A stretch of 64,000 nucleotides of DNA, taken from assembly GCF_904846605.1 (NCBI RefSeq), contig NZ_CAJHBI010000008.1:1-64000 (forward strand). The letters are read 5' to 3'. Source of the DNA: Psychrobacter sp. 72-O-c. Lineage in GTDB: Bacteria; Pseudomonadota; Gammaproteobacteria; Pseudomonadales; Moraxellaceae. Positions 16,333-25,502 of this stretch are shown piece after piece. The notes beneath the pieces are model-generated. The model had not been told where the DNA came from, ran no database searches, and saw only the letters and a list, made by a program, of their open reading frames with translations. Position 1 is the first letter of the stretch; the number at the start of each line of letters is the position of its first letter. The translations under genes were made by a program, and so were the position numbers.

Positions 16333-17070
16333 ATGTCAATTAAGACGTTTGAATTAATAAGTACCACTGAAAATGGCGTTCAGCTAGTCAGCTATGTCGC
16401 GTTGCCAGAAAACGCCTCAGATGATAATCCAGTAGCGGGTATTTTGGTCGCACCAGAATGGTGGGGCGTAGTCGAGCATCCAAAAACCATCACCGAACGC
16501 TTAGCCAAAGCAGGCTATGCCGCTGTTGCAATGGATGTATATGGCGAAGGCAAACTGACTTCTGATGCAGCTATGGCCAATATGTGGATGGAGCAAGTAT
16601 TAGCAGACCAAGATATGCTCATGGCTCGCTGTCGTTTAATTCTTAATGACTTCAGTGATCAGCTAGCCGTTGATGGCGATAACTTAGCAGCTATTGGTTT
16701 TTGCTTTGGTGGCAAAATCGTCCTCGATATGGCACGCGAAGGCATGCCATTAAAAGCAGTAGCCACTTTCCATGGTAACCCTGAACCAAAACAGCCAGCA
16801 GATAACAAATTCAAAGCGAAGGTCCTAGTGGCTCACGGTCGCGATGATTCTATGGTGTCTATGGAGGCGATTGAAGGTCTTAAAAAAGAGCTAGACGCCG
16901 CTGAAGTTGATTACACCATTGATGTCTATGACGATGCCAAACATGGCTTCACCAATCCGAACGCAGATGAGCGTGGTGCCAAAAATAATGTTGATCTCGG
17001 CTATAATGAAACTGCAGCGAAGCAAAGCTGGGATAACATGCTGGAATTTATGAAAGCCAATTTAGGCTAG
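16333..17070 (+). CDS. Dienelactone hydrolase family protein
   Basis: An alpha/beta-hydrolase of 245 aa. The family includes carboxymethylenebutenolidase, but most chromosomal members have unknown substrates. The catalytic triad is visible: nucleophile Cys124 in IGFCFGGKIV, Asp171 or 172 in AHGRDDSM and His204 in DAKHGFTNP. PEWWGVVEH near residue 41 supplies the oxyanion/active-site loop, and AMDVYGEGK is typical of the family. No signal peptide. RBS AAAGGA lies 6-8 bases before ATG. It is monocistronic, with its own terminator at 17141. No aromatic-degradation genes are adjacent, so a role in chlorocatechol breakdown should not be assumed. Confidence 0.9.
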   Translation: MSIKTFELISTTENGVQLVSYVALPENASDDNPVAGILVAPEWWGVVEHPKTITERLAKAGYAAVAMDVYGEGKLTSDAAMANMWMEQVLADQDMLMARCRLILNDFSDQLAVDGDNLAAIGFCFGGKIVLDMAREGMPLKAVATFHGNPEPKQPADNKFKAKVLVAHGRDDSMVSMEAIEGLKKELDAAEVDYTIDVYDDAKHGFTNPNADERGAKNNVDLGYNETAAKQSWDNMLEFMKANLG

Positions 17071-17140
17071 TAGTTTAAATCAGTATCTTAAACCAGTAAC
17101 TTGAATCACTATTTTTAGATTGGTCGTAATGAATCTATAG

Positions 17141-17170
17141 CAGAGTATGCGAGTCATGCTCTGTTTTTTT
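17141..17170 (+). terminator. Terminator after the dienelactone hydrolase-like gene
   Basis: CAGAGTATG (17141-17149) pairs with CATGCTCTG (17155-17163) with one G-U pair, followed by T7. Confidence 0.85.
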
Positions 17171-17306
17171 ATGGCAAAAAATTAACGAATATAAAAAAAT
17201 TAAGAAGTATTCCAGCAAACTCTTTACCTGCATATCAATTCATAATCGCTACCCTTGTGCTTATCACTAAATAGCGTCATTATCCCCTCATTGTAGGATT
17301 AATTGA

Positions 17307-20300
17307 GTGGCATTGATGCTGTATTTTTTAATAGAATCATTAGGCTGGTTGGTGATTGTCTTTTTGCTGATCATTATGATTGTGCTATATATCAAGTTGC
17401 ATCAGCAGCTTGCTAAGCTAAGACAGAATATGGCCCAACTGCAAGACGAGCTGCAACAACATAAGGATAGCGTTCGGTCATTAACATCGTCTCATGCTGC
17501 TCCCGAACCTGTACCCCATTCTCTAACTGATTCTGCGCCTAACTCTGTAGCTGTTTCTAGTGCTAAAACCACTCTCTTATCCATACCTACATCTCTACCA
17601 TCCGCATTACCTTCGTCAAAACCTGAACCAATATCCACATCAAAATCATTACCACCACCAATACCAAATACTCTTGTATCAAACTCCCCTGCCCCTGAAC
17701 ACGCGGACAATAACAGCCATCAAATATTAAAAGAAAGGCCTACCGCACCTGTAGAGCCGGATGAGCATTCGCTACCTATGGTTACCTCGCTTTTCAATTC
17801 TATTAAAAACTGGTTTTTGGGTGGTAACTTAGTTGTTCGCGTCGGCGTGTTGGTGTTACTGGTGGGCGTAGTGCTGTTGTTGCGTTTATTAAGCGAATAC
17901 ATAGAAGTTCCTATCAGTCTAAAACTGGCAGCAATAGGAATTATAGGCTTGGCAATAGCAGGGCTGGGACTCAAGCTGGTATCAAAACGCTTTGCATACG
18001 GCATTACCCTACAAGGTACCGGATTGGCCATAGCTTATTTAAGCACCTTTTTTGCCTCTGATGTCTATCAGGTTATCGCCAGTCTGCCCAGTTTCATCGC
18101 GCTAGGGATATTATCTGCGGTAACCATTGCTTTAGCCGTACGCCAAAACGCCTTTCCTTTAGCCTTGCTGGCACTATCTGGTGGCTTCTTTGCACCAATA
18201 TTAACCAGTACCGATACCGGTAGCTTGGCGACACTGTTTGGCTATTATCTGCTATTAAACGTCACTATTGCTATCATCGCCCATTATCGGCCTTGGAAAG
18301 TGCTCAATCTATTAGGCGTTGGCGTGACTTTTGGGCTGGCTTACTATTGGGGCGCTACTGAAAATTTAACAACAGCCATTCAAAGTCAGCGTTGGTCGTT
18401 GGTGCTGCTAGTAGCGCTACATTTACTGCTGTATTTATTCGTAGTCATCCGCTATGCGCAGCAGATAATTGCTTATAACGACAGTAATGAAAGTGGCGCT
18501 GACAGCCTTAATAAAACTAGTAATGAGACTGACGCTAAAAGCGCAAGCGAAACGGCTACTGCAAATAGCTCGTATCTGTTCCCTATTGATATTGGTCTGT
18601 TATTTTCAGTACCCCTATTGGCGTTTGGTTTATTTTCTGCGCTACTAAACGACATCCCAAACGCTTTGACGATTACTAGCATTGTCTTAGCGGCCATTTA
18701 TCTAGGGTTAGGTTGGTTGTTTATTCAGCGCAGTCAGCGTTATGCATTAATTACCGAAGGTATGCTAGCATTGGGTTTTGGATTTTTGGCGTTGGTTATT
18801 CCGCTAGCATTGGATGCGGAATGGGTTGCGTTTGGCTGGTCAGTGCAAGGTTTAGCGCTAGTATGGTTTGGCAGACGCTCATTGCGAGCGTGGTCAGTAT
18901 TATTTGGGCTATTATTGCAGTTGGTTAGCGTAGTACTTTTGGTATTCAAACTAGCGCTATCTATCGAGTATTATCCAACCCTAACCTTGTCTATTTCTGC
19001 CATAAGTGCCTTAGCTACCGTCTTTATACTACGCGTCAGCAATTCGCCTATTAATCAAAGCCGTGACTTGAGTCAGCAATCCAAGCCAGCCTCATCTCAA
19101 AACATAGCAATGGACAGCCTATCTAAATATTTCCAATCATTAGGAATTAGCACACAGGCCGCTCAACAATGGCTGTCCACTATTAATAGTCGAAGTATCG
19201 CTTTTAAAGTTACTTGGCAAAGCCCTGTACTCATGCGTCTCTCAACCCTTACCGCTACCGGTTGGTCGCTGTTTGTATTGGTTGTCGATTTCGATCAATG
19301 GCTTGCCAGCTGGCAGTTAGCAACCACTACGCTGATAGCAATGGCCACCCTATCTAGCCTAACTATTTATTGGCTGATTAATCATTACCGTTCGTGGAGC
19401 GAGATCAGACAGTTTAGCCATGGACTGTTTTTAATATTTTATCTGATGCTAGTACTACAATTGCCACAAAAATTTGAATTCAGTTATCAGTGGACGACTT
19501 TTAATTGGCTGTTATTTTCCGCATTGCTAATCGGCTGGCTAGTCGTTGGCCAACTGTGGTTAAGAACGTGGCATGCCCATCTCAATTCAAAACAATATGA
19601 TAAATCGAGCTGGCTTGGTGCGGGAATCTTAATCATAGCGACAACAGTTCATTATGGTCTAGCAGATTCACAAGGTGTCCTAACCGTTCTTGTTCCGGTC
19701 GCTCTGATGTTGATAGGATTATGGTTCAATCATCGTTATCGTAGCATTCAAAACGAAAATACGACCAAACAACGTCCACGTTACTGGTTCAATTGGCAAA
19801 GCGCGCTCTTAGGCTGTGCTAAAGTTTTTGTTCCCGTGACTTTGTTTTGGGTCGTTATCAGCAACTGGTCTTATGATGGCGTGATTTGGGGACTGCCCTA
19901 TTTTCCATTGATTAATTTATACGATATCGCTTTATGGTTGGTATTGTTATATGGACTTGGCGCTTATTACCTTAACCCACAGCGCTCTAATCAACAGCAA
20001 GCTAATAAAACTACCAATAACTTATCAAGTGGCATTTTGTCGAACGTCGATAGGAAACCTAGCTATCAGGTAAAGCCTGGTGACTCTTTGCTCATTCTGT
20101 TAGGGCTTATCAGCTTTTGGGTCATATCCAGCATGCTGGTCAGAACGTTACATTCCTATATTGGCACACCGCTTTGGGATGGAGGTTTGTATGAAAATAA
20201 CGGCGGCGCATGGAACAGTGAGCAAGTGCAGACAGGTCTGACAATTCTATGGACGCTACTGGCATTGGTCGCCACTATTATTGCCAGTCGTTACTGGCAG

Positions 20301-20489
20301 CGAGCGCTTTGGTTTATGGGGATTGGTCTATTAGGCATTGTCGTGCTGAAGCTGGTGTTGGTTGACTTATCACAGACTGAAGCGATTTGGCGAGTGGTAT
20401 CCTTCCTTGGCGCGGGTAGCTTGATATTACTCATTGGTTATTTGGCACCGTTACCACCAGCACGCGATGGCATAGCGAATAAAGCTTAA
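17307..20489 (+). CDS. Large polytopic DUF2339 membrane protein
   Basis: 1060 aa, of the DUF2339 group of very hydrophobic inner-membrane proteins with more than 20 predicted helices; the function is unknown. An N-terminal helix (about 5-27) is followed by a short coiled coil (HQQLAKLRQNMAQLQDELQQ) and a Ser/Pro-rich linker (about 60-150). The family core begins around NWFLGGNLVVRVGVLVLLVG (about 170) and continues with AAIGIIGLAIAGLGLKLVSK to RFAYGITLQGTGLAIAYLST. Helices run to the end, with hydrophilic loops at about 390-420, 585-625 and 895-925. A GTG start at 17307 is chosen because AGGA lies 9 bases upstream. ATG 17316 is the alternative. It appears to be a single-gene transcript. Confidence 0.9.
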   Translation: MALMLYFLIESLGWLVIVFLLIIMIVLYIKLHQQLAKLRQNMAQLQDELQQHKDSVRSLTSSHAAPEPVPHSLTDSAPNSVAVSSAKTTLLSIPTSLPSALPSSKPEPISTSKSLPPPIPNTLVSNSPAPEHADNNSHQILKERPTAPVEPDEHSLPMVTSLFNSIKNWFLGGNLVVRVGVLVLLVGVVLLLRLLSEYIEVPISLKLAAIGIIGLAIAGLGLKLVSKRFAYGITLQGTGLAIAYLSTFFASDVYQVIASLPSFIALGILSAVTIALAVRQNAFPLALLALSGGFFAPILTSTDTGSLATLFGYYLLLNVTIAIIAHYRPWKVLNLLGVGVTFGLAYYWGATENLTTAIQSQRWSLVLLVALHLLLYLFVVIRYAQQIIAYNDSNESGADSLNKTSNETDAKSASETATANSSYLFPIDIGLLFSVPLLAFGLFSALLNDIPNALTITSIVLAAIYLGLGWLFIQRSQRYALITEGMLALGFGFLALVIPLALDAEWVAFGWSVQGLALVWFGRRSLRAWSVLFGLLLQLVSVVLLVFKLALSIEYYPTLTLSISAISALATVFILRVSNSPINQSRDLSQQSKPASSQNIAMDSLSKYFQSLGISTQAAQQWLSTINSRSIAFKVTWQSPVLMRLSTLTATGWSLFVLVVDFDQWLASWQLATTTLIAMATLSSLTIYWLINHYRSWSEIRQFSHGLFLIFYLMLVLQLPQKFEFSYQWTTFNWLLFSALLIGWLVVGQLWLRTWHAHLNSKQYDKSSWLGAGILIIATTVHYGLADSQGVLTVLVPVALMLIGLWFNHRYRSIQNENTTKQRPRYWFNWQSALLGCAKVFVPVTLFWVVISNWSYDGVIWGLPYFPLINLYDIALWLVLLYGLGAYYLNPQRSNQQQANKTTNNLSSGILSNVDRKPSYQVKPGDSLLILLGLISFWVISSMLVRTLHSYIGTPLWDGGLYENNGGAWNSEQVQTGLTILWTLLALVATIIASRYWQRALWFMGIGLLGIVVLKLVLVDLSQTEAIWRVVSFLGAGSLILLIGYLAPLPPARDGIANKA

Positions 20490-20638
20490 TAAAGATTCAA
20501 TAATAACCTCGTATTATGTCTGGATGAAATTGTAGCGTGAGTACTTTCGTTCTGTAGTAAACTGAACGCCATACCTGAAGGTAGCGTATTGGCTACTTTT
20601 AGCGCTAAATTCTATGAATAAAAAGGTTATGAAAGCAA

Positions 20639-21595
20639 ATGGATACTAGAGCGAATATTCAGTGGTTCCCCGGGCATATGAATAAAGCCCGTAATGAAGT
20701 CAAAGAAATGATGCCACAAATGGATGTGATTATCGAAGTGCTGGATGCGCGCATTCCTTATAGTAGCGAGAACCCAATGGTGGCAACGCTGCGCGGTGAC
20801 AAACCAGTCATTAAAATTTTAAACAAAGCTGATTTAGCCGACCCTGAGATGACCCAAGCATGGATGGATTATTTTGAGCAAGAAGATGGCGTAAAAGCTT
20901 TGTCTTTTGATGATAACAAGGCCAATAACGTTCATCGAATCGTTGAGCTATGTAAAAAGCTCATGCCCAATAAAGTCGGGACAGGACGCCAAATCAAAGC
21001 CATGATTTTGGGTATTCCTAACGTTGGTAAATCAACTTTAATTAATACCCTAGCAGGCCGAACGGTGGCAAAAACAGGCAACGAGCCAGCCGTGACTAAG
21101 TCGCAGCAGCTTATCAAATTAGAGGGCGGCATCATGCTGTATGATACGCCTGGTATGCTGTGGCCAAAAGTTGAAAATGCAAACTCAGGCTATCGTTTGG
21201 CGGCTACAGGTGGCATTCGCGATACGGCCTTTGACTTCGCTGATGTCGCCAGCTACACCGCAGAGTATTTAATACAAGCGTATCCTGAGCTATTAAAAGC
21301 CCGCTATAAAATTAAAGATCTGCCAGAAACTGATTGGGAATTTTTTGAAGTCGCCGGTCGCAATCGCGGTTGCGTGCGTGCGGGTAATAAAATTGATACT
21401 TACCGGATGTCTGAGATTCTAATCAATGAATTACGTAGTGGCACCCTAGGCCGCATTAGCATGGAAACCCCTGAGATGCGTGAAACTGAAGAAGCCGTAG
21501 TAGCAGAGCAACGGCTAGCAGCTGAAGAGAAAAAAACAGCGAAAGAAGAAGAGAAACGCTTACGCCGCTTAAAGACACGTAAAAATCGTAAGTAG
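20639..21595 (+). CDS. ylqF: Ribosome biogenesis GTPase YlqF/RbgA
   Basis: A circularly permuted GTPase that acts in late assembly of the large ribosomal subunit. The G motifs appear in permuted order: G4 NKADLAD (about 61), G5-like SFDD, then G1 GIPNVGKSTLINTLAG (about 122), G2 around KTGNEPAVTKS and G3 DTPGML (about 167). The N-terminus IQWFPGHMNKARNE is diagnostic of the YlqF branch. The 318 aa end in a highly charged Lys/Glu/Arg tail (EEKKTAKEEEKRLRRLKTRK) suited to rRNA contact. The gene starts shortly after the DUF2339 gene but with a 149-bp gap; no shared role is implied. Confidence 0.93.
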   Translation: MDTRANIQWFPGHMNKARNEVKEMMPQMDVIIEVLDARIPYSSENPMVATLRGDKPVIKILNKADLADPEMTQAWMDYFEQEDGVKALSFDDNKANNVHRIVELCKKLMPNKVGTGRQIKAMILGIPNVGKSTLINTLAGRTVAKTGNEPAVTKSQQLIKLEGGIMLYDTPGMLWPKVENANSGYRLAATGGIRDTAFDFADVASYTAEYLIQAYPELLKARYKIKDLPETDWEFFEVAGRNRGCVRAGNKIDTYRMSEILINELRSGTLGRISMETPEMRETEEAVVAEQRLAAEEKKTAKEEEKRLRRLKTRKNRK

Positions 21596-21665
21596 GTTTG
21601 GGATTCATTTAAATTAATTGAATCGGCTGAAATTTTAGACAAATTTATTATTAACTAGGCTGTAT

Positions 21666-22598
21666 ATGATTCCATCGGCTAAAACCATTCAAATCTATTT
21701 ACCAAAAGGCAATCCTCGCGGTTTACGTTTAGCAGAAATGACCACTAGAACGGTGCGCCTAATTGAAATTCCACGCATCCATATCGATGACTTTTTTGTG
21801 ATGCCGGAGGCCAACCAAGTTGGTTTGTATTTTTTGGTAGGTGATACTGATGGTGCCGCCAAGCCATTACTTTATGTCGGGCAAACGGGCGACCTTAAAA
21901 GACGCCTCAATCAGCATGGTGATAAAGATTTTTGGACACGTGCTTTTGTCATGCTCTCAACCAATAATACCATGACCCAAACTCATGCTTTATATATGGA
22001 GCATAAGGCGATTGCAACGGCTACTGAAGTTGGTCGCTACGAAATACAAAATGGTAATAACGGCAATCTTCCGCATACTCCTGATCCATTAAAAGCAGAC
22101 TGCGAAGAGCTGTTTTATACCTTAGATGTATTATTATCGACTTTAGGGCAGCCTGTTTTTGAATCACTCAGTATAAATAACAGTATTGCTCATAGCGATA
22201 TGCCTTTACCTATTACAGATGCCAAAAACAGTCTCAATATTGAGACAGCGCCTACTCAAGTGTCCCCTACCAAACCGGAGCCCATGCTATTTTATTACAA
22301 GCTCAAAGATGGAGACGCACAAGGCTATTACGATGATGATGGCTTTGTGGTATTGGCAGGCTCATTGATACGTCAGAAACAAACACCATCATCATCACCA
22401 TTTACTACTAAATTGAAAGAAAGTTTACTCAGTAGTGGGAAACTAATAGCAGTAAATGATAAAAGCTATAAACTGACTGAAAACCAATTGTTTAAAACGC
22501 CAAGCGGAGCTAGCCAACTGGTAGCAGGACGCTCAACTAATGGTTGGATTGAATGGAAAAATGCAAAGGGACAAACTTTAAATAGCATTTACCGCTAG
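21666..22598 (+). CDS. GIY-YIG nuclease-domain protein with C-terminal DUF4357
   Basis: 310 aa. The N-terminal half holds a GIY-YIG-like nuclease fold: 'VGLYFLVG' for the GIY strand, 'LLYVGQTGDLKRRLNQH' for the YIG strand and helix, and a conserved Glu in LYMEHKAIATA as the likely metal ligand. The first motif is degenerate. The last 60 residues (GKLIAVNDKSYKLTENQLF onward to NGWIEWKN) match the DUF4357 module often fused to such nucleases. Proteins of this layout are widespread but uncharacterised. DNA processing is possible; a role in defence is not supported by neighbours. A Thr/Ser-rich linker joins the domains. It is separated from ylqF by only 70 bp and may be co-transcribed with it. 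Confidence 0.8.
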   Translation: MIPSAKTIQIYLPKGNPRGLRLAEMTTRTVRLIEIPRIHIDDFFVMPEANQVGLYFLVGDTDGAAKPLLYVGQTGDLKRRLNQHGDKDFWTRAFVMLSTNNTMTQTHALYMEHKAIATATEVGRYEIQNGNNGNLPHTPDPLKADCEELFYTLDVLLSTLGQPVFESLSINNSIAHSDMPLPITDAKNSLNIETAPTQVSPTKPEPMLFYYKLKDGDAQGYYDDDGFVVLAGSLIRQKQTPSSSPFTTKLKESLLSSGKLIAVNDKSYKLTENQLFKTPSGASQLVAGRSTNGWIEWKNAKGQTLNSIYR

Positions 22599-22778
22599 TT
22601 GTATTCTCCGATTATTCGGTAAGCATTAACCACCTTTCATCTCCGTATATACAGACGATTCAACACTTTATATCTACTCACTCAATCTTCATATGATGAT
22701 AATTGATTATGACTGTTCATTTTATCGCTCGCCTACTTGCCCGCCAATTTTTATTATTAATAATGATATGACCAGCCT

Positions 22779-24053
22779 ATGACTCAGCTTACCGCTAATC
22801 CAAATTCCCCACTGTCAGATAAAACCATCAGTCACACTTCTACTTCCCTAAATTCATTTGCACCACGCCTACTCGACTGGTTCGAAACCAATGGTCGCCA
22901 TGATTTACCGTGGCAACAGCACCAGACCGACACGCCTAATCCTTATATTGTTTGGCTATCAGAAGTTATGCTGCAGCAAACGCAAGTGACGACCGTCTTG
23001 CCGTATTTTGCACGTTTTATGACTTCATTTCCGACGGTTCAGGATTTAGCAGCAGCGGAATGGGATGAGATAGCAGAACATTGGGCAGGGCTGGGTTACT
23101 ATGCGCGTGCACGTAATTTGCATAAAGGCGCTAAGCAGCTGGTCGCAACCATTGATGAGACAGGCGACTTTCCACAAACGCTGACAGGTTGGGAAGCCAT
23201 ATCAGGCGTTGGCCCTTCAACAGCTGGCGCTATCATGGCAATGGGCTTGCACCATTATGGCGTTATATGTGATGGCAATGTGAAGCGAGTGCTGACACGC
23301 TGGGCGGCAATTGATGGCGATATTACTAAGTCTGCGACTACCAAAGAGCTGTGGGCACTGGCGGAACGCTTGACTCCTAAGCAACATTCAGGATTATTTG
23401 CCCAAGCCATGATGGATATGGGCGCGACCTTATGTACGCGTCGCAAACCTGCTTGCCTATTATGTCCGTTGCAAACTGATTGTTTGGCACATGCGCAAAG
23501 TCGCGAAGAAGAATATCCGGTCAAAGCCAAGAAGAAGCCCAAACCAAGTAAGTTCAGCAATGCGTTACTGATTGAAAATACAGATGGCGAGATACTATGG
23601 TTACAACGTCCTGATAACGGTATTTGGGGTGGCTTGTGGAGTTTGCCACTAGAGTTTGTAGAGAAAATTGACGGCAAGGTGAGCGAAAAAATTACTGATA
23701 AAAACCAGACGGCTACCGATAATAAGCAATTAGATGTACGTAGTAATGAAAAAGTATACGAAGTAGAATTTACCATCGCTGAGCAAATTATCAATGAGTG
23801 GATAAGTAAGAATCAGCTAATAGCCCAATCAGTGAGTAGCGGTTTATTAGATGATGCTCCTAAACCCATTAAGCATTCATTGACCCACTTCCATTGGTAT
23901 TTGACGCCGCAATCATTAACTTTGAGTGCCGAGCAAACGCAAGAATTAACCACAGCTTTGCAAGCAGCTGAGATTAATGTAAATTGGCTAAACGGTGATG
24001 ACGCGCAGGCAACGCTAGGATTGCCAAGAGCGATGGTGAAAATTTTGGAATAG
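22779..24053 (+). CDS. mutY: Adenine DNA glycosylase
   Basis: MutY removes adenine mispaired with 8-oxoguanine in base-excision repair. The N-terminal HhH-GPD domain has the catalytic Glu in WLSEVMLQQTQVTTV (about residue 66), the hairpin ISGVGPSTAGAIMAMG (about 147) and the catalytic Asp in ICDGNVKRVLTRW (about 167). The [4Fe-4S] loop is C-x6-C-x2-C-x5-C in CTRRKPACLLCPLQTDC (about 222-238). The C-terminal Nudix-like domain that recognises 8-oxoG starts at ALLIENTDGEILWLQRP and carries the WGGLWSLPLEF motif. At 424 aa it is longer than the usual 350 because of a Lys/Asp/Thr-rich insertion inside this domain (about 295-325). It ends at a strong shared terminator. Confidence 0.96.
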   Translation: MTQLTANPNSPLSDKTISHTSTSLNSFAPRLLDWFETNGRHDLPWQQHQTDTPNPYIVWLSEVMLQQTQVTTVLPYFARFMTSFPTVQDLAAAEWDEIAEHWAGLGYYARARNLHKGAKQLVATIDETGDFPQTLTGWEAISGVGPSTAGAIMAMGLHHYGVICDGNVKRVLTRWAAIDGDITKSATTKELWALAERLTPKQHSGLFAQAMMDMGATLCTRRKPACLLCPLQTDCLAHAQSREEEYPVKAKKKPKPSKFSNALLIENTDGEILWLQRPDNGIWGGLWSLPLEFVEKIDGKVSEKITDKNQTATDNKQLDVRSNEKVYEVEFTIAEQIINEWISKNQLIAQSVSSGLLDDAPKPIKHSLTHFHWYLTPQSLTLSAEQTQELTTALQAAEINVNWLNGDDAQATLGLPRAMVKILE

Positions 24054-24084
24054 AATCCTATATAAGCACTTAAAGTGAGATAAT

Positions 24085-24121
24085 AAAAAAGCGACTCATA
24101 AATAATTATGGGTCGCTTTTC
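24085..24121. terminator. Bidirectional terminator between mutY and tesB
   Basis: AAAAGCGACTCATAA (24087-24101) pairs with TTATGGGTCGCTTTT (24106-24120) around an ATAA loop with one T-G pair. A and T tracts on both sides serve both convergent genes. Confidence 0.9.
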
Positions 24122-24189
24122 TTTCATTACTACCAGAGCTTACGATCAAAAAATACTATTGAAACGAGCTAGCAAAATTCCATAGAAAA

Positions 24190-25092
24190 TTAAGACTTCG
24201 GAACCCGCAAACGCATCAGCCCTTCTTGCTGCACAGTCGCAACCAGCTTGCCATTTTGCCAAAATTGACCATGATTTAACCCTTTAGCATTGGAAGTCGT
24301 ATCACTCCACATGTCATATAATAGCCAATTATTGAGATCAAAAGTGCGATGGAAATGCATTGAATGGTCAATACTGGCTGCTTGCAAACCACTGGTCATA
24401 AAGCTGACACCATGTGACATAAGCCCCGTACCCACTAAATAAAAGTCAGAAGAAAATGCCAATAGCGCTTGCTGAATGGCGATAGGCTGTGCGCCCAGTT
24501 CGCGAATACGTAGCCAGTTAGCTTGTTTAGGCTTCATCGGCTCCGGATGAATGGGGTCACGCGGTTTAACGGGTTTGATCTCTACATGACGGCGGCGCAT
24601 AAAACGCGATTTGAGAGCATCTGGTACTTTGCCGACGTAATCTTCTTTTAGATCTTGCTCAGCCAGCAAGTCTTCTGGCGGTGGATAGACAGGCATATCT
24701 TCTTGATACTCTAAACCCTCCTCCATCGGTGAAAATGAAGCAATCATCGAAAAGATCACTTGCTCGACTGGTGGTTTACCGCGTATTTGCTTATATTGAA
24801 TAGCAGTCACTTCACGCGCAGATAGGCTACGCCCGTCACGTAATCGGCGAACTTGATAGATGACAGGCTGAGTAATATCCCCACCCCGTAAAAAATACCC
24901 GTGCAGCGAATGGCAAGGCTTGTCTTCGGTGAGAGTATGGGCAGCCGCTATTATCGCTTGGGCTAGCACTTGTCCGCCAAAGATACGCGCGCCGACATAA
25001 TCATGGCTTTTGCCTTCAAAGACATCAGGGCTAACTTCAATAAGCGCCACTGTGGCCAGCAGCTCATCAATCAGTTGCGAATAATCGGACAT
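24190..25092 (-). CDS. tesB: Acyl-CoA thioesterase II
   Basis: A cytosolic double hot-dog enzyme that hydrolyses medium- and long-chain acyl-CoA. Landmarks are the first hot dog, with RIFGGQVLAQAIIAA and HSLHGYFLRGGD, and the second, carrying the catalytic residues: Asp in ASIDHSMHFH, the Thr/Ser region in MWSDTTSNAKGLNHG and Gln in ATVQQEGLMR. ATG 25092 (MSDYSQL) gives 300 aa. The frame extends nine codons further to a TTG at 25119, but the family begins near MSDY. AGGAA lies 11 bases upstream, a little far. An insertion rich in Pro/Arg (about 150-195) makes it slightly longer than E. coli TesB (286 aa). Confidence 0.94.
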   Translation of the reverse strand: MSDYSQLIDELLATVALIEVSPDVFEGKSHDYVGARIFGGQVLAQAIIAAAHTLTEDKPCHSLHGYFLRGGDITQPVIYQVRRLRDGRSLSAREVTAIQYKQIRGKPPVEQVIFSMIASFSPMEEGLEYQEDMPVYPPPEDLLAEQDLKEDYVGKVPDALKSRFMRRRHVEIKPVKPRDPIHPEPMKPKQANWLRIRELGAQPIAIQQALLAFSSDFYLVGTGLMSHGVSFMTSGLQAASIDHSMHFHRTFDLNNWLLYDMWSDTTSNAKGLNHGQFWQNGKLVATVQQEGLMRLRVPKS

Positions 25093-25502
25093 GACAATAC
25101 GTTTCCTTATTTTTATCAATAACCCCTGCGGTCTGACGATATCAATGCCATACGGCTCAAAGTAGCTTGGGATTTGACTTTAAAATAACATGAAATCACC
25201 AACAATAACGTTCAAAATGTATTTTAGGATGAACAATAGGATTGCTAAGTATTAATTATAAATGAAAAGGCAAACATCTTACCCAATATTTATGTCTTTG
25301 ACCAGTTGCGGGCTGTCAGCCATCTCGTATTAAGCTGACTGTTCAGACTAGAATAAAGTAACGTTGCCGCTGTTAATAACGAAAAAACGAGATACTACTT
25401 AGCACCTCGCTTTTATCATACAAAGTTTCTGTTTATGCAGATTCAGCGCTTATAGCACCAATATAGTACCGATACAGTGTTACAAATCAAAAAATGTAAG
25501 CT
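25093..25502. other. Spacer upstream of tesB and downstream of rapA
   Basis: It holds the rapA terminator at 25381-25409 and presumably the tesB promoter. No gene or repeat is recognised. Confidence 0.5.
25381..25409 (-). terminator. Terminator of rapA
   Basis: In minus-strand RNA CGAGGUGCU pairs with AGUAUCUCG (25409-25388), with two G-U pairs and an AAGU loop, followed by U6. It lies about 95 bp after the rapA stop. Confidence 0.7.

Noticed and set aside
17492-17710. Gly/Asp-rich minus-strand frame inside the DUF2339 gene
   Set aside because: It is the shadow of the Ser/Pro-rich linker and has no independent signals.
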